Virus record (IMG/VR): IMGVR_UViG_3300031758_000291
Location: 1 to 33,884 of that record
DNA length: 33,884 nucleotides
Reading direction: 5' to 3' (one strand)
Source of the DNA: a virus
Position numbers and translations under genes: made by a program. Every line of letters starts with the position of its first letter. The first letter of the stretch is position 1. Positions 27,067 to 33,884 of this stretch are shown here, in pieces. The notes below the pieces were generated by a model. That model was not told the DNA's origin. It did no database searches and saw only the letters and a list, made by a program, of their open reading frames with translations.

Positions 27067-28071
27067 ATGAACCTGCGTGATACACTGGAACAAGTTCGGC
27101 TGACGTGCCGCATGCGGCGGTTGTCGAGGCACACGGAAGAGTCTTATGCTGGGTGGATCGTGCGGTTTGCCAGGCATGTAGCCAGCAGGGCGGAAGAGTC
27201 ACGGGAGGAGCGGGTGCGGAGTTTTCTCGAGCAGATGGCCCCGTGTTGCTCGGCATCGACGCAAAACCAGGCTTTGAATGCCATCGTGTTCTTTTACCGC
27301 GATGTGCTGCGGCAGCCGCTGGGTGATCTGGGGAAGTGGGCGCGGGCGAAACGGCCGGCACGGCTGCCGTCGTGGCTGAGTCCTGACGAGATGCGGCGTT
27401 TGTTCGATGCGATGACACCGGGGCCGCGACTGATGGCGCAGGTGGCGTATGGCAGCGGCGTGAGACTGGCGGAACTGCTGGCGCTGCGGGTGAAGGACAT
27501 CGACCTCGATGCGTGCCTCATCACGGTGCGCGGCGGCAAGGGTGACAAAGACCGTGTGACATGCCTGCCTCGCTCGCTGGTGTTCACGTTGCGGGCGCAT
27601 TTGGAGCGCATTCGGTTGCTTTACGATGCCGACCGCCAGGCGGGGGCGATGCCGGTGTATCTGCCGGACCAACTGGAGCGCAAATATCCAAACGCAGGCC
27701 GTGAGTGGCCGTGGTTTTGGCTGTGGCCTGCGGCGAATGAAAGCACCGATCCACGCAGCGGCATCGTGCGCAGGCATCACATCCATGAGGACACGCTGGG
27801 CAAGGCGCTGAAGAATGCCCGCCGTCGCTGCGGACTGAGCAAACGAGTCACGGCGCACACGCTGCGTCATAGCTTTGCCACGAACTTGCTGGCGAACGGC
27901 GCGAGTATTACTCAGGTGCAGGAATTGCTCGGGCACAGCAGCGTGGAAACGACGCAAATTTACACGCACTGCATTCCGCAGTTTGCCCGCAGCATCACGA
28001 GTCCGATGGACACGCTGCCGCAACCTGAGAATGTCGTGCCGTTTGAAGCGCAAGCAAGGAGGGCGGCATGA
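27067..28071 (+). CDS. intI-like: Integron-integrase-type (IntI-like) tyrosine recombinase
   Basis: A 334-residue protein; the ATG at 27067 is preferred because the longer frame runs through the methyltransferase gene. Catalytic residues: Arg133 (SGVRLAELL), His264 and Arg267 (AHTLRHSFAT), His290 (LLGHSSV) and Tyr299 (TQIYTH). Residues about 198-244 carry the extra IntI segment: LERKYPNAGREWPWFW, then DPRSGIVRRHHIHEDTL, nearly as in class 1 integron integrases, and the end has SPMDTL. This insertion separates IntI from XerCD and phage integrases. No cassette array or attC is visible. It is followed directly (ATGA) by the terminase small subunit, so it is embedded in the phage transcription unit. 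Confidence 0.88.
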   Translation: MNLRDTLEQVRLTCRMRRLSRHTEESYAGWIVRFARHVASRAEESREERVRSFLEQMAPCCSASTQNQALNAIVFFYRDVLRQPLGDLGKWARAKRPARLPSWLSPDEMRRLFDAMTPGPRLMAQVAYGSGVRLAELLALRVKDIDLDACLITVRGGKGDKDRVTCLPRSLVFTLRAHLERIRLLYDADRQAGAMPVYLPDQLERKYPNAGREWPWFWLWPAANESTDPRSGIVRRHHIHEDTLGKALKNARRRCGLSKRVTAHTLRHSFATNLLANGASITQVQELLGHSSVETTQIYTHCIPQFARSITSPMDTLPQPENVVPFEAQARRAA

Positions 28072-28691
28072 GTGAGCTGGTGACAACGGAACTGGGGCTG
28101 GCGGTGCCGCCGAAACCTGCGGAGGCGTGGCGGGAGCACACGACGGAGCGGTGGCGTGAACGTGACCCGGAAGGGTATGAGTTCGCGTTGTATCTGGTGC
28201 GCGAGCTGGGGCTCACGAACAAATCGAAGATCGAGGGCATGGTGAGCCAGCATCGCCAGGCGCGAGGACTGGACGGCATTTCACGCAACAGCATCATCGC
28301 GTTGTTCAACGACACGCGGGAGTTCAAACCCGGAGAGATTGACGAGATCATCCGGCGACGCTCGGCGCTGCTGACGGCGGATGCGCTCGACAAGGTGGAG
28401 GAGCTGCTTTACTCCGCGAAGGCCGCGAAGGACTTGGGCGCGGCGAGCATGGCGCTGACGGCGGTTTACAACGTGAAGCAACTTAGCAGCGGCGGCGCGA
28501 CTCGGATTAGCGGGACCACGCAAGACAGCGCAAAAGCGAAGACGTTTGATGACTTCGTGAAGATGGCGCAGGAGCGCATGAAGCTGAAGGAAGCTGAAAG
28601 GGTGACGGAGGTGGAGGTGGTGCCGGTGAAGGAATGTGAAACTGAAGCGGGCAGGAGTGCCCGCGCTCCTCTCCAAAACAAAACTCTATGA
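28068..28691 (+). CDS. Probable terminase small subunit
   Basis: A 207-residue protein. AAGGAGG lies before the ATG at 28068, which overlaps the IntI-like stop. The N-terminal half is helical, with an HTH-like stretch (LGLTNKSKIEGMVSQHRQ, then GISRNSIIALFNDTRE). A helical middle (EIIRRRSALLTADALDKVEE) could oligomerise, and the tail is charged. It is directly upstream of the large terminase and overlaps it. It would recognise the packaging site. No sequence family is firmly recognised; the call rests on position, size and helical pattern. Confidence 0.65.
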   Translation: MSELVTTELGLAVPPKPAEAWREHTTERWRERDPEGYEFALYLVRELGLTNKSKIEGMVSQHRQARGLDGISRNSIIALFNDTREFKPGEIDEIIRRRSALLTADALDKVEELLYSAKAAKDLGAASMALTAVYNVKQLSSGGATRISGTTQDSAKAKTFDDFVKMAQERMKLKEAERVTEVEVVPVKECETEAGRSARAPLQNKTL

Positions 28692-30673
28692 GCACGGACG
28701 AAACCAGAATGGCGTTTGAACTGCTGGCGGAGACGCAGCGGCCGCATGGGATGCTGGCGGCGTTGTCGGCGGATGAACTCATGGCGCTGGGGCCGGAGGA
28801 TGCGATGCGCGCGGTGCAGGCGCGGGAGGAACGCATTCGGGAGGCGGCGGATGATCCGTTCAATCACGGCTGGTTCTTCCGCTCATGGGATGACATTCTG
28901 TGGGAAACGTGCCGCCTGCGTGTGGCGAATCCGGGCGTGCCCTGCACGATGGGCGTCGGCGGCTCGAATGGCTCCGGCAAGACGCAAGCCCTGGCGCGGT
29001 TCTACACGCTGGCGATGGAGCAATGCACGCCGGACATGCCGGAGCATCAACGCACGTTTTGGACGTTCAGCTACGACGACGATAAGAGCGCCGAGGTGGT
29101 GGAGGCGGCGATTCGGTTCTGGCAGCCGAACGAATACAAGACCGAGACGGGCCGCCTCAAGAAGATGGCGAACCAGAAAATGGCCTATGATCGCGCAGGC
29201 GGTTTCACGAACAACGAGTGCGCGGTGATGAGCGGGGCGGTGTGCCGGTTCAAGACCTGGGCGCAGGACATCGGCAAGCTGGAAGGTCCGCGCCCCACGA
29301 CGGCCTGGGCGGATGAAAGCGTGCCGGTGATGGTGCTGGAGGCGGTGGAAAACCGCCTGCTGACGGCGGCGGAGTTCACGCATGAAATGATGCCGAAGTG
29401 GAAGGAACTGCTGGCGCAGAAGGAGCGTGACCCGGAGCTTTGGTTTCCGCGTGAGCTGATCGGCCGCCTGATGGTGGCGATGCAGTTCGTCACCTACACC
29501 TTCCGCGACGGTTACACGGAGACGGTGCGCTGGTTCATGGACAAGGCGGTGACGATGAAGGAGATCGAGGCCGATCCCGAGCTGCTGCCGCGTTGCGACG
29601 ATCAGGGCCGTGTGCTCGGTGGCGAGAAACTGCCGTGCGTGGTGCATTGCGCCATGCCGACGCGGCGCTTTGTGTGGATCTATGCGTGGCAGAATCCGCT
29701 CGGTGGCAACTGGGAGGGCATGAAAAAGGCCGAACTCAAAAGCCCGCGAGCGAAGAAACTTTGGAAATGCTACGGCATCGCCGAGGGCACGGCGGATTCA
29801 CCGTTTCCGAACTTCAACGTGCAGGTGCATGTGCGTCCGGTTCCGGCCTGGCTGCCGCCGTATGAGATGGGAACGTGGTGGATGTCGCAAGACCCGAACG
29901 CCAGCGGCGGGCGTGCGTGGTTTCAATTGTGGGCGTTTGTGCTGGGTGAGGCGTTTGGCAAGATGCACCCCGGTGACATTCTCATCGCGCACGAATACCC
30001 GCAGACGAACGACATCGTGAGCGTGCCGGGCGCGGCGATCTACACGGGCGAGGACTGCGAATGGGCGCAGACGGGCGGCAAGAACGGGCTGGGTGTCAAA
30101 GGCAACGCGCAGAAGCAATGGCCCTGCGGCTATGCGTTCCGCGCCGCTGAGATCCGGCGCATCGAGGCGAAACTGGCGGACTGGCAGGGCGTCAAGGACA
30201 TGCGCGGCAAGTTTGAGCGCAGCATGCTCGACCTCTACGGCCGCCGCATTTCCGACAGCCGAAGCACGAACACGCAGGTGGAAGGCCAGGAGGAAAGCAA
30301 AACCATCATCGAATGGATGGAGGAAAATGATCTGTATTTCAGCCAGGCGGGCGGGAATGCGGCGGCGGACAACGTGCTGAGCGGTGAGCAGAACATCAAC
30401 AGCATGCTCATGTGGGATCGTGAGCGCGGCATCATCCAGCCAAACGGCTGGATTGAGTTCGATCCTCAGCACGGGCGCGGCCCCGGCCTGTGGATCGCGC
30501 AGCATTGCACGAACCTCATCGGCGCGTTGCAGAATTATCCGGGCTACGCGGTGAGCGGCAGCAGCGGCAGCGCGTGGAAAGACCCGATTGATACCCTGCG
30601 CATTTTGCTGGCGGCGCAACCTGTGCATGTGGACCGGCAGCGGCAGGGATGGCAGGGGGGGGGGAGTTTTTGA
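28688..30673 (+). CDS. terL: Terminase large subunit
   Basis: A 661-residue protein. Packaging ATPase: Walker A GGSNGSGKT at 91-99 and Walker B TAWADES with Asp209-Glu210. A C-terminal RNase H-fold nuclease is likely, starting at about residue 395 (WWMSQDPNASGGRAWFQLW), where an acidic residue in the first strand would hold metal; a further HEYPQTND segment follows. It cuts concatemers and pumps DNA into the prohead. It is longer than most terminases, by about 100 residues. The last codons run through a G10 tract (30655-30664), giving WQGGGSF at the end. Confidence 0.88.
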   Translation: MSTDETRMAFELLAETQRPHGMLAALSADELMALGPEDAMRAVQAREERIREAADDPFNHGWFFRSWDDILWETCRLRVANPGVPCTMGVGGSNGSGKTQALARFYTLAMEQCTPDMPEHQRTFWTFSYDDDKSAEVVEAAIRFWQPNEYKTETGRLKKMANQKMAYDRAGGFTNNECAVMSGAVCRFKTWAQDIGKLEGPRPTTAWADESVPVMVLEAVENRLLTAAEFTHEMMPKWKELLAQKERDPELWFPRELIGRLMVAMQFVTYTFRDGYTETVRWFMDKAVTMKEIEADPELLPRCDDQGRVLGGEKLPCVVHCAMPTRRFVWIYAWQNPLGGNWEGMKKAELKSPRAKKLWKCYGIAEGTADSPFPNFNVQVHVRPVPAWLPPYEMGTWWMSQDPNASGGRAWFQLWAFVLGEAFGKMHPGDILIAHEYPQTNDIVSVPGAAIYTGEDCEWAQTGGKNGLGVKGNAQKQWPCGYAFRAAEIRRIEAKLADWQGVKDMRGKFERSMLDLYGRRISDSRSTNTQVEGQEESKTIIEWMEENDLYFSQAGGNAAADNVLSGEQNINSMLMWDRERGIIQPNGWIEFDPQHGRGPGLWIAQHCTNLIGALQNYPGYAVSGSSGSAWKDPIDTLRILLAAQPVHVDRQRQGWQGGGSF

Positions 30674-30733
30674 ATGACGAAATCAGAATGAGGAATGACG
30701 AAAAGCAGCAACCAACAACAACACACAACACGA
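30672..30733 (+). repeat. Nine heptads of two families in the leader after terL
   Basis: GAATGAC, GAAATCA, GAATGAG, GAATGAC, GAAAAGC (30672-30706), merging into CAGCAAC, CAACAAC, AACACAC, AACACGA (30706-30733). The first family equals the in-frame arrays at 6862 and 9196; the second resembles the array at 21011. The ATG of the next gene lies at the end. Confidence 0.85.
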
Positions 30734-31008
30734 TGAAAGACACTTGGGAATACTGTCAGCATGATGTGAACTGGCCGAAGGTGGCCGGGGAGTCGGTGGA
30801 TCTGCCGCAGCAGTGGCATGCGCTGGAGCTGGGGCAAAATGGGTGGGAACTGGTTTCCACGGTAAGGACGCCGAGCGGCACGGTGAGCAGTTTGTTCAAG
30901 CGGCGGGTGGCAGACTGCAAGGCGGCCATGGTTCCTGCCGGTGAAACGGTGAAAACCGGCACGGCGGAAGCCGCGCCCTCCGTGAAGAAAGGAGGGCGCA
31001 AGGCATGA
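30733..31008 (+). CDS. DUF4177-like small protein
   Basis: A 91-residue protein. The ATG at 30733 is chosen because the frame upstream is heptad repeat. WEYCQHDVNW opens, then HALELGQNGWELVSTV and SLFKRR: this is the pattern of DUF4177-type proteins (Y-E-Y, L-x-x-x-G-x-x-GWELV, FKR). The last 25 residues are a Lys/Ala-rich tail. The function of that family is unknown. It lies where phages often carry a portal gene. Confidence 0.72.
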   Translation: MKDTWEYCQHDVNWPKVAGESVDLPQQWHALELGQNGWELVSTVRTPSGTVSSLFKRRVADCKAAMVPAGETVKTGTAEAAPSVKKGGRKA

Positions 31009-31274
31009 GTGCGATCACGTTACGCGACTTTGAGCGGGAGATTCGCACGCTCATCCGCAGCCGGCATGGGATCGCTATTAGCCTGACCTATGAGCAGGTG
31101 AAGGGGCTTCTCAAAGCATCGAACCTCTCGCACGGCGATGCGTTCATGCGGAAGATCCGGGACAACGGCATGCTGCGACCGCTGCCCGCGCCGCCTGTGG
31201 CCGGTCATGCGCGGTATGGCGTGGATGCGGTGGTGCGTTTGATTGTGAACCTGAACGGAGGCTCGATGAACTGA
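31005..31274 (+). CDS. Small protein, unknown, morphogenesis region
   Basis: An 89-residue protein with AAAGGAGG ten bases or so before the ATG at 31005, overlapping the preceding stop. Mixed helices (LRDFEREIRTLIRSRHGIAI, then YEQVKGLLKASNL), with a Pro-rich loop (LRPLPAPPVAGH) and a final helix or strand. The profile is compatible with a small DNA-binding or head-associated protein. No family recognised. Confidence 0.7.
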   Translation: MSAITLRDFEREIRTLIRSRHGIAISLTYEQVKGLLKASNLSHGDAFMRKIRDNGMLRPLPAPPVAGHARYGVDAVVRLIVNLNGGSMN

Positions 31275-31275
31275 C

Positions 31276-31629
31276 ATGTCCGCGAAACGCAAACCGACGA
31301 CGAAACCCGCCGCACTGCCGCTGGTGGTGAATCTGGCGGAGATGGGACGAAAGCCGGAATGGGCGGCAGTGACGGGAGCGTTCGCCAGCCTGCCGGAAAG
31401 CACGCGGCATGTGCTGCTGCACTGGCTGGCTTTCCATCTGGGCAGCGCCAGAACGGACCATGAGAGCGATCCGCTGGCTCCGGCGAGTTACCGGGATCAC
31501 TGCTGCGGGCGGGCTACGACAGCAAACCAACTGCTGGCGGAGGCGCGGGCGCTCATGCTCGGACAGCCGGAGGCGGTGAGCCGTGCGCTGAAGGTGTATT
31601 TCGGCGCGGGCAAAGAAGAGCAGGAATGA
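31276..31629 (+). CDS. Small protein, unknown, morphogenesis region
   Basis: A 117-residue protein starting one base after the previous stop. A basic N-terminus (SAKRKPTTKPAALP) is followed by helices (LPESTRHVLLHWLAFHLG) and a C-terminal helix (LLAEARALMLGQPEAVSRAL). Two adjacent Cys (DHCCGRA) are odd. No family recognised; a head-completion or assembly factor by position. Confidence 0.7.
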   Translation: MSAKRKPTTKPAALPLVVNLAEMGRKPEWAAVTGAFASLPESTRHVLLHWLAFHLGSARTDHESDPLAPASYRDHCCGRATTANQLLAEARALMLGQPEAVSRALKVYFGAGKEEQE

Positions 31630-31699
31630 TTTTCTGTTTGCCGCTGTTTGCGACAGCGGGCGGTAGCCGTGGCGCGGGCGGTGGTGGCATGCTGCGGGC

Positions 31700-32869
31700 A
31701 TGGCTGAAAAACACATCAAGGCGTCTGCCACGCCTGCCGCCGCATCCACGGGGTCTCCGAAGGCTGCGGTGTCGTCCGTGCCCGCAAAACCGTCTCTTGC
31801 CGGAGCTTCCGCGTCGTCCCTGGAGGACGAGCTGATGGCCGGGATGGGCGTGACGTTTGTGGGTGTGCCGGATGGAGGAGACGAAACCGATTCACCCCAG
31901 GCAGAGGCATCCGAGGCGGCAGCCGAGGACACCGAAACCCCAGGAGAAACGGAGCAAGACAGTGATCCTGCCGAAGCTGAGAACGCCGACGAACCCGATG
32001 CCGACGAGGCAGCGGAGGAGGTGGCCGACGAGGCGGAAAGCAAGCTCGGAAGCTATGAGCAAAGTGTGGTGGACTCTCTGAAATCGCATCCCGATTTCAA
32101 AGGCGTCGCCAAACGAGTGGCAAAGGCGTTTGAACTTTCCGTGAGCCGCCGCGAGGCGCTGAAGGAGAAGGAAAGCGAACTGGCCGCGAAGGAAACGACC
32201 GTGAAGGAACTGGAGGCCCGCTTGCAGGAGACTGCGGAGAAGGTCGCCGCCGCTCCGGCTGGCCCCTTGGCTCATCTCGCCGACGAGCAGGCTCTCAGCG
32301 GCGAAGTCGAAAAGTGCGTGGAGTTCCTGAAGTGGGTGAAAAACACCCCTGATGCAGCGAGCCATTACCGCGACACTGCCGACCAGACCGCCGAGGAGCA
32401 ACTGGAGGCGAATCAGCGTTACGCGCTTTATGTGCTGGAGAACCAGGGCAAGCAGCGCGAGGTGCTGAAGCAGCGCCAGACCATCCGGGCCGAGGTCAAG
32501 CAGCAGCGTCGGACGCTGTTCGATCCGAGGCACGAGGATCACAGAACGCTGACCGAGCTTTACCAGTCCGATCCGCGCACCCGCAGTGATTTTGACCAAT
32601 GGATCGCCGACGCCCTCCGTGGCCGGCAGATCCGTGAGGCAGCGGCGAAAGCCCCGGCCAAGGAATCGCCAGCGGCGAAAGCTCCGCTCAAGGAAGTGAA
32701 GAAGGTTTCCAAGGCCGATCTGCCCGCGCCCAAAACCGTCAGCTCCCTGCCCCTCCGTGGCGGTGTGCTCGGTGACGCGGAGAAAGCGGCGGCCAAGCTC
32801 AAACAAGGAGGACGCCTTTCCTTCGATGAAATGGCGGATTCCGGTCTCATGTCCCGCCGAGTGGCGTGA
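31700..32869 (+). CDS. Scaffold-like acidic coiled-coil protein
   Basis: A 389-residue protein directly before the capsid gene. After a Ala/Ser/Pro lead, residues 55-115 are strongly acidic (EAAEDTETPGETEQDSD and similar). Residues 135-205 form a likely coiled coil (EALKEKESELAAKETTVKEL). A charged helical region follows, and the last 30 residues (KLKQGGRLSFDEMADSGLM) could bind capsid protein. This matches scaffolding proteins of tailed phages, which fill the prohead and then leave. A protease domain is not seen. The 70-base gap upstream (31630-31699) holds no gene I can support. Confidence 0.75.
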   Translation: MAEKHIKASATPAAASTGSPKAAVSSVPAKPSLAGASASSLEDELMAGMGVTFVGVPDGGDETDSPQAEASEAAAEDTETPGETEQDSDPAEAENADEPDADEAAEEVADEAESKLGSYEQSVVDSLKSHPDFKGVAKRVAKAFELSVSRREALKEKESELAAKETTVKELEARLQETAEKVAAAPAGPLAHLADEQALSGEVEKCVEFLKWVKNTPDAASHYRDTADQTAEEQLEANQRYALYVLENQGKQREVLKQRQTIRAEVKQQRRTLFDPRHEDHRTLTELYQSDPRTRSDFDQWIADALRGRQIREAAAKAPAKESPAAKAPLKEVKKVSKADLPAPKTVSSLPLRGGVLGDAEKAAAKLKQGGRLSFDEMADSGLMSRRVA

Positions 32870-32901
32870 CGCTTTTCATCCATCCCTAACTCATTTCTGT
32901 T

Positions 32902-33884
32902 ATGTCCAAAATTCTCGATACCGATTTCAGCACAACCACGTTCCGCGAACGTGACGTGAAGAAAAACCCCGTCATTCTCATCGGCACGCAATGCCCGGTG
33001 ACTTCCCGCATGCGCAAGGCTCCCAAGCCGCTTTCCTCCACACCGGAGTGGGTGGTGAAGACCTACGCCACGCCCGTCACCACCGGCACCATTGAAGGAG
33101 CCGCCCCGACCTCCGCGAACGCGGAAGACAACCTGAGCAACAAGGGCTTGCTCAAGTCCCGCTTCATCAAGTCCCGCCGCTTTGTGATGGTTTCCGACGA
33201 GGCCAATCTCATGGCGAAACAGTATGGCGTCAGCGCCGCCACCGTGTTCGCCGACAACCGCACCGACAAGGGCGTGGAGATCCACCGCGACATCGAGGCC
33301 GTCACGCTGAAGGATCAGGAATCCGTCGCTCCGGTGGCGGACACCACCGCGTCTGTCACCCGTGGCATCCCGCGCTGCCTGGCGAATGGCAACGGCAACT
33401 TCACCGATGCCGACACCACGCCCGCCGCCGCCTACCGCACGCCCACCGGCAGCATCATCAACAACAAGGCGAATGCCAGCGATGTCACCGAGGCGGACAT
33501 TCGTGGCGCTCTTCAGAGCGTGGCGGAAACCCGCAAGATCGACAGCACCAGCTTCCTGGGCGTCTGCCGTCCGGCGATGCGCAGCCAGTTTGCCAGCTTC
33601 ACCTTCACCGACACAAACGGCTCCACCAGCAGCAACTTCCCGCTGCGTCGCTGGAACCAGACCGAAGGCGAGATTGCCAGCATGGTGACGCGCTACAACA
33701 GCGACTTCGGCCCCATCGACCTCATCACCAGCCACCTCATCGACAGCACCTGCCACATGCTCGGGCTGGACATGGACGCGCTGGAGATCGGCTATGCCCT
33801 GGCTCCCACCTATGAGGAGCTGCCCCGCGACGGTGCCAACCAACGCGGCCAGTGGCAGGCCATCTATGTGCCGATGGTTCTCAA
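32902..33884 (+). CDS. Major capsid protein, SU10-like (DUF5309 type), 3' partial
   Basis: The frame opens at the ATG at 32902 and runs off the window end with 327 codons. Early region: PVTTGTIEGAAPTS, then KSRRFVMVSDEANLMAKQYG, and EIHRDIEAVTL followed by TRGIPRCL; this series is the pattern of the SU10/DUF5309 group of HK97-fold capsid proteins. Later: GVCRPAMRSQFASF and LITSHLIDSTCHMLGLDMDAL. It forms the icosahedral shell. No Shine-Dalgarno motif is seen in the AT-rich leader. Family assignment from memory; role strongly supported by the scaffold gene before it. Confidence 0.72.
   Translation, partial: MSKILDTDFSTTTFRERDVKKNPVILIGTQCPVTSRMRKAPKPLSSTPEWVVKTYATPVTTGTIEGAAPTSANAEDNLSNKGLLKSRFIKSRRFVMVSDEANLMAKQYGVSAATVFADNRTDKGVEIHRDIEAVTLKDQESVAPVADTTASVTRGIPRCLANGNGNFTDADTTPAAAYRTPTGSIINNKANASDVTEADIRGALQSVAETRKIDSTSFLGVCRPAMRSQFASFTFTDTNGSTSSNFPLRRWNQTEGEIASMVTRYNSDFGPIDLITSHLIDSTCHMLGLDMDALEIGYALAPTYEELPRDGANQRGQWQAIYVPMVL

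Noticed and set aside
28883-29647. 254-codon minus-strand frame
   Set aside because: Antisense of the terminase ATPase domain.
31626-31835. Small plus-strand ORF before the scaffold gene
   Set aside because: Overlaps the scaffold gene start by 136 bases in another frame and is Arg/Pro-rich; the stretch 31630-31699 alone is too short to support a gene.
32560-33843. 427-codon minus-strand frame
   Set aside because: Antisense of the scaffold and capsid genes, which are well supported.

Overview
The window reads as one temperate tailed-phage genome of high GC, densely packed, with most gene junctions overlapping as ATGA or GTGA. No host chromosomal gene is recognisable. The host cannot be named from the sequence. 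Short heptad and octad tandem repeats ahead of start codons, and the protein style, fit an environmental Gram-negative lineage; Verrucomicrobiota is a guess. Both lysis and structural genes and a tRNA-Gln-derived attachment site lie inside phage sequence, so this looks like the free (attP) form of the phage or an uncut phage contig, not a prophage end.

Layout. 1-1651: lysis/peptidase module (papain-like proteins, lipoprotein, 28-residue membrane peptide, zinc amidase). 1678-4721: five small virion-type proteins of unknown fold. 4728-12824: a 2698-residue polyvalent protein with two HExxH metallopeptidase-like motifs, an ADP-ribosyltransferase-like domain and a large helical C-terminus. 12852-15167: secreted protein, attP built on the 3' half of tRNA-Gln(CTG), a small gene and a divergent tyrosine recombinase, closed by a perfect bidirectional terminator. 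17122-15238 (minus strand): an operon with a ribbon-helix-helix-like regulator, a PPCQ-motif methylase-like protein and a DpdA/TGT-like protein, probably for DNA base modification. 17598-18243: divergent repressor and small antagonist-like gene around a 25-bp operator palindrome. 18240-20619: small early genes, including an excisionase-like HTH protein. 20612-24711: replication (DUF1376 protein, DnaB helicase, SSB-like protein with an EDDEIPF tail). 24752-27022: accessory block (HAD phosphatase-like, zinc-finger/HTH, orphan adenine/cytosine-N4 methyltransferase). 27067-28071: an integrase with the integron-integrase (IntI) insertion. 28068-33884: terminase small and large subunits, three small genes, a scaffold-like protein and the start of an SU10-like major capsid gene. 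No portal gene is present in the usual place.

The most unusual points are: (i) an IntI-type integrase inside a phage, next to a 58-bp sequence repeated in inverted orientation 12 kb away; (ii) paired 12-bp TCTAGC repeats bracketing the tRNA fragment, with a third inverted pair 5.7 kb away; (iii) at least twelve heptad/octad tandem-repeat arrays that fill the few intergenic gaps and also supply in-frame linkers of the polyvalent protein; (iv) the minus-strand DNA modification operon.
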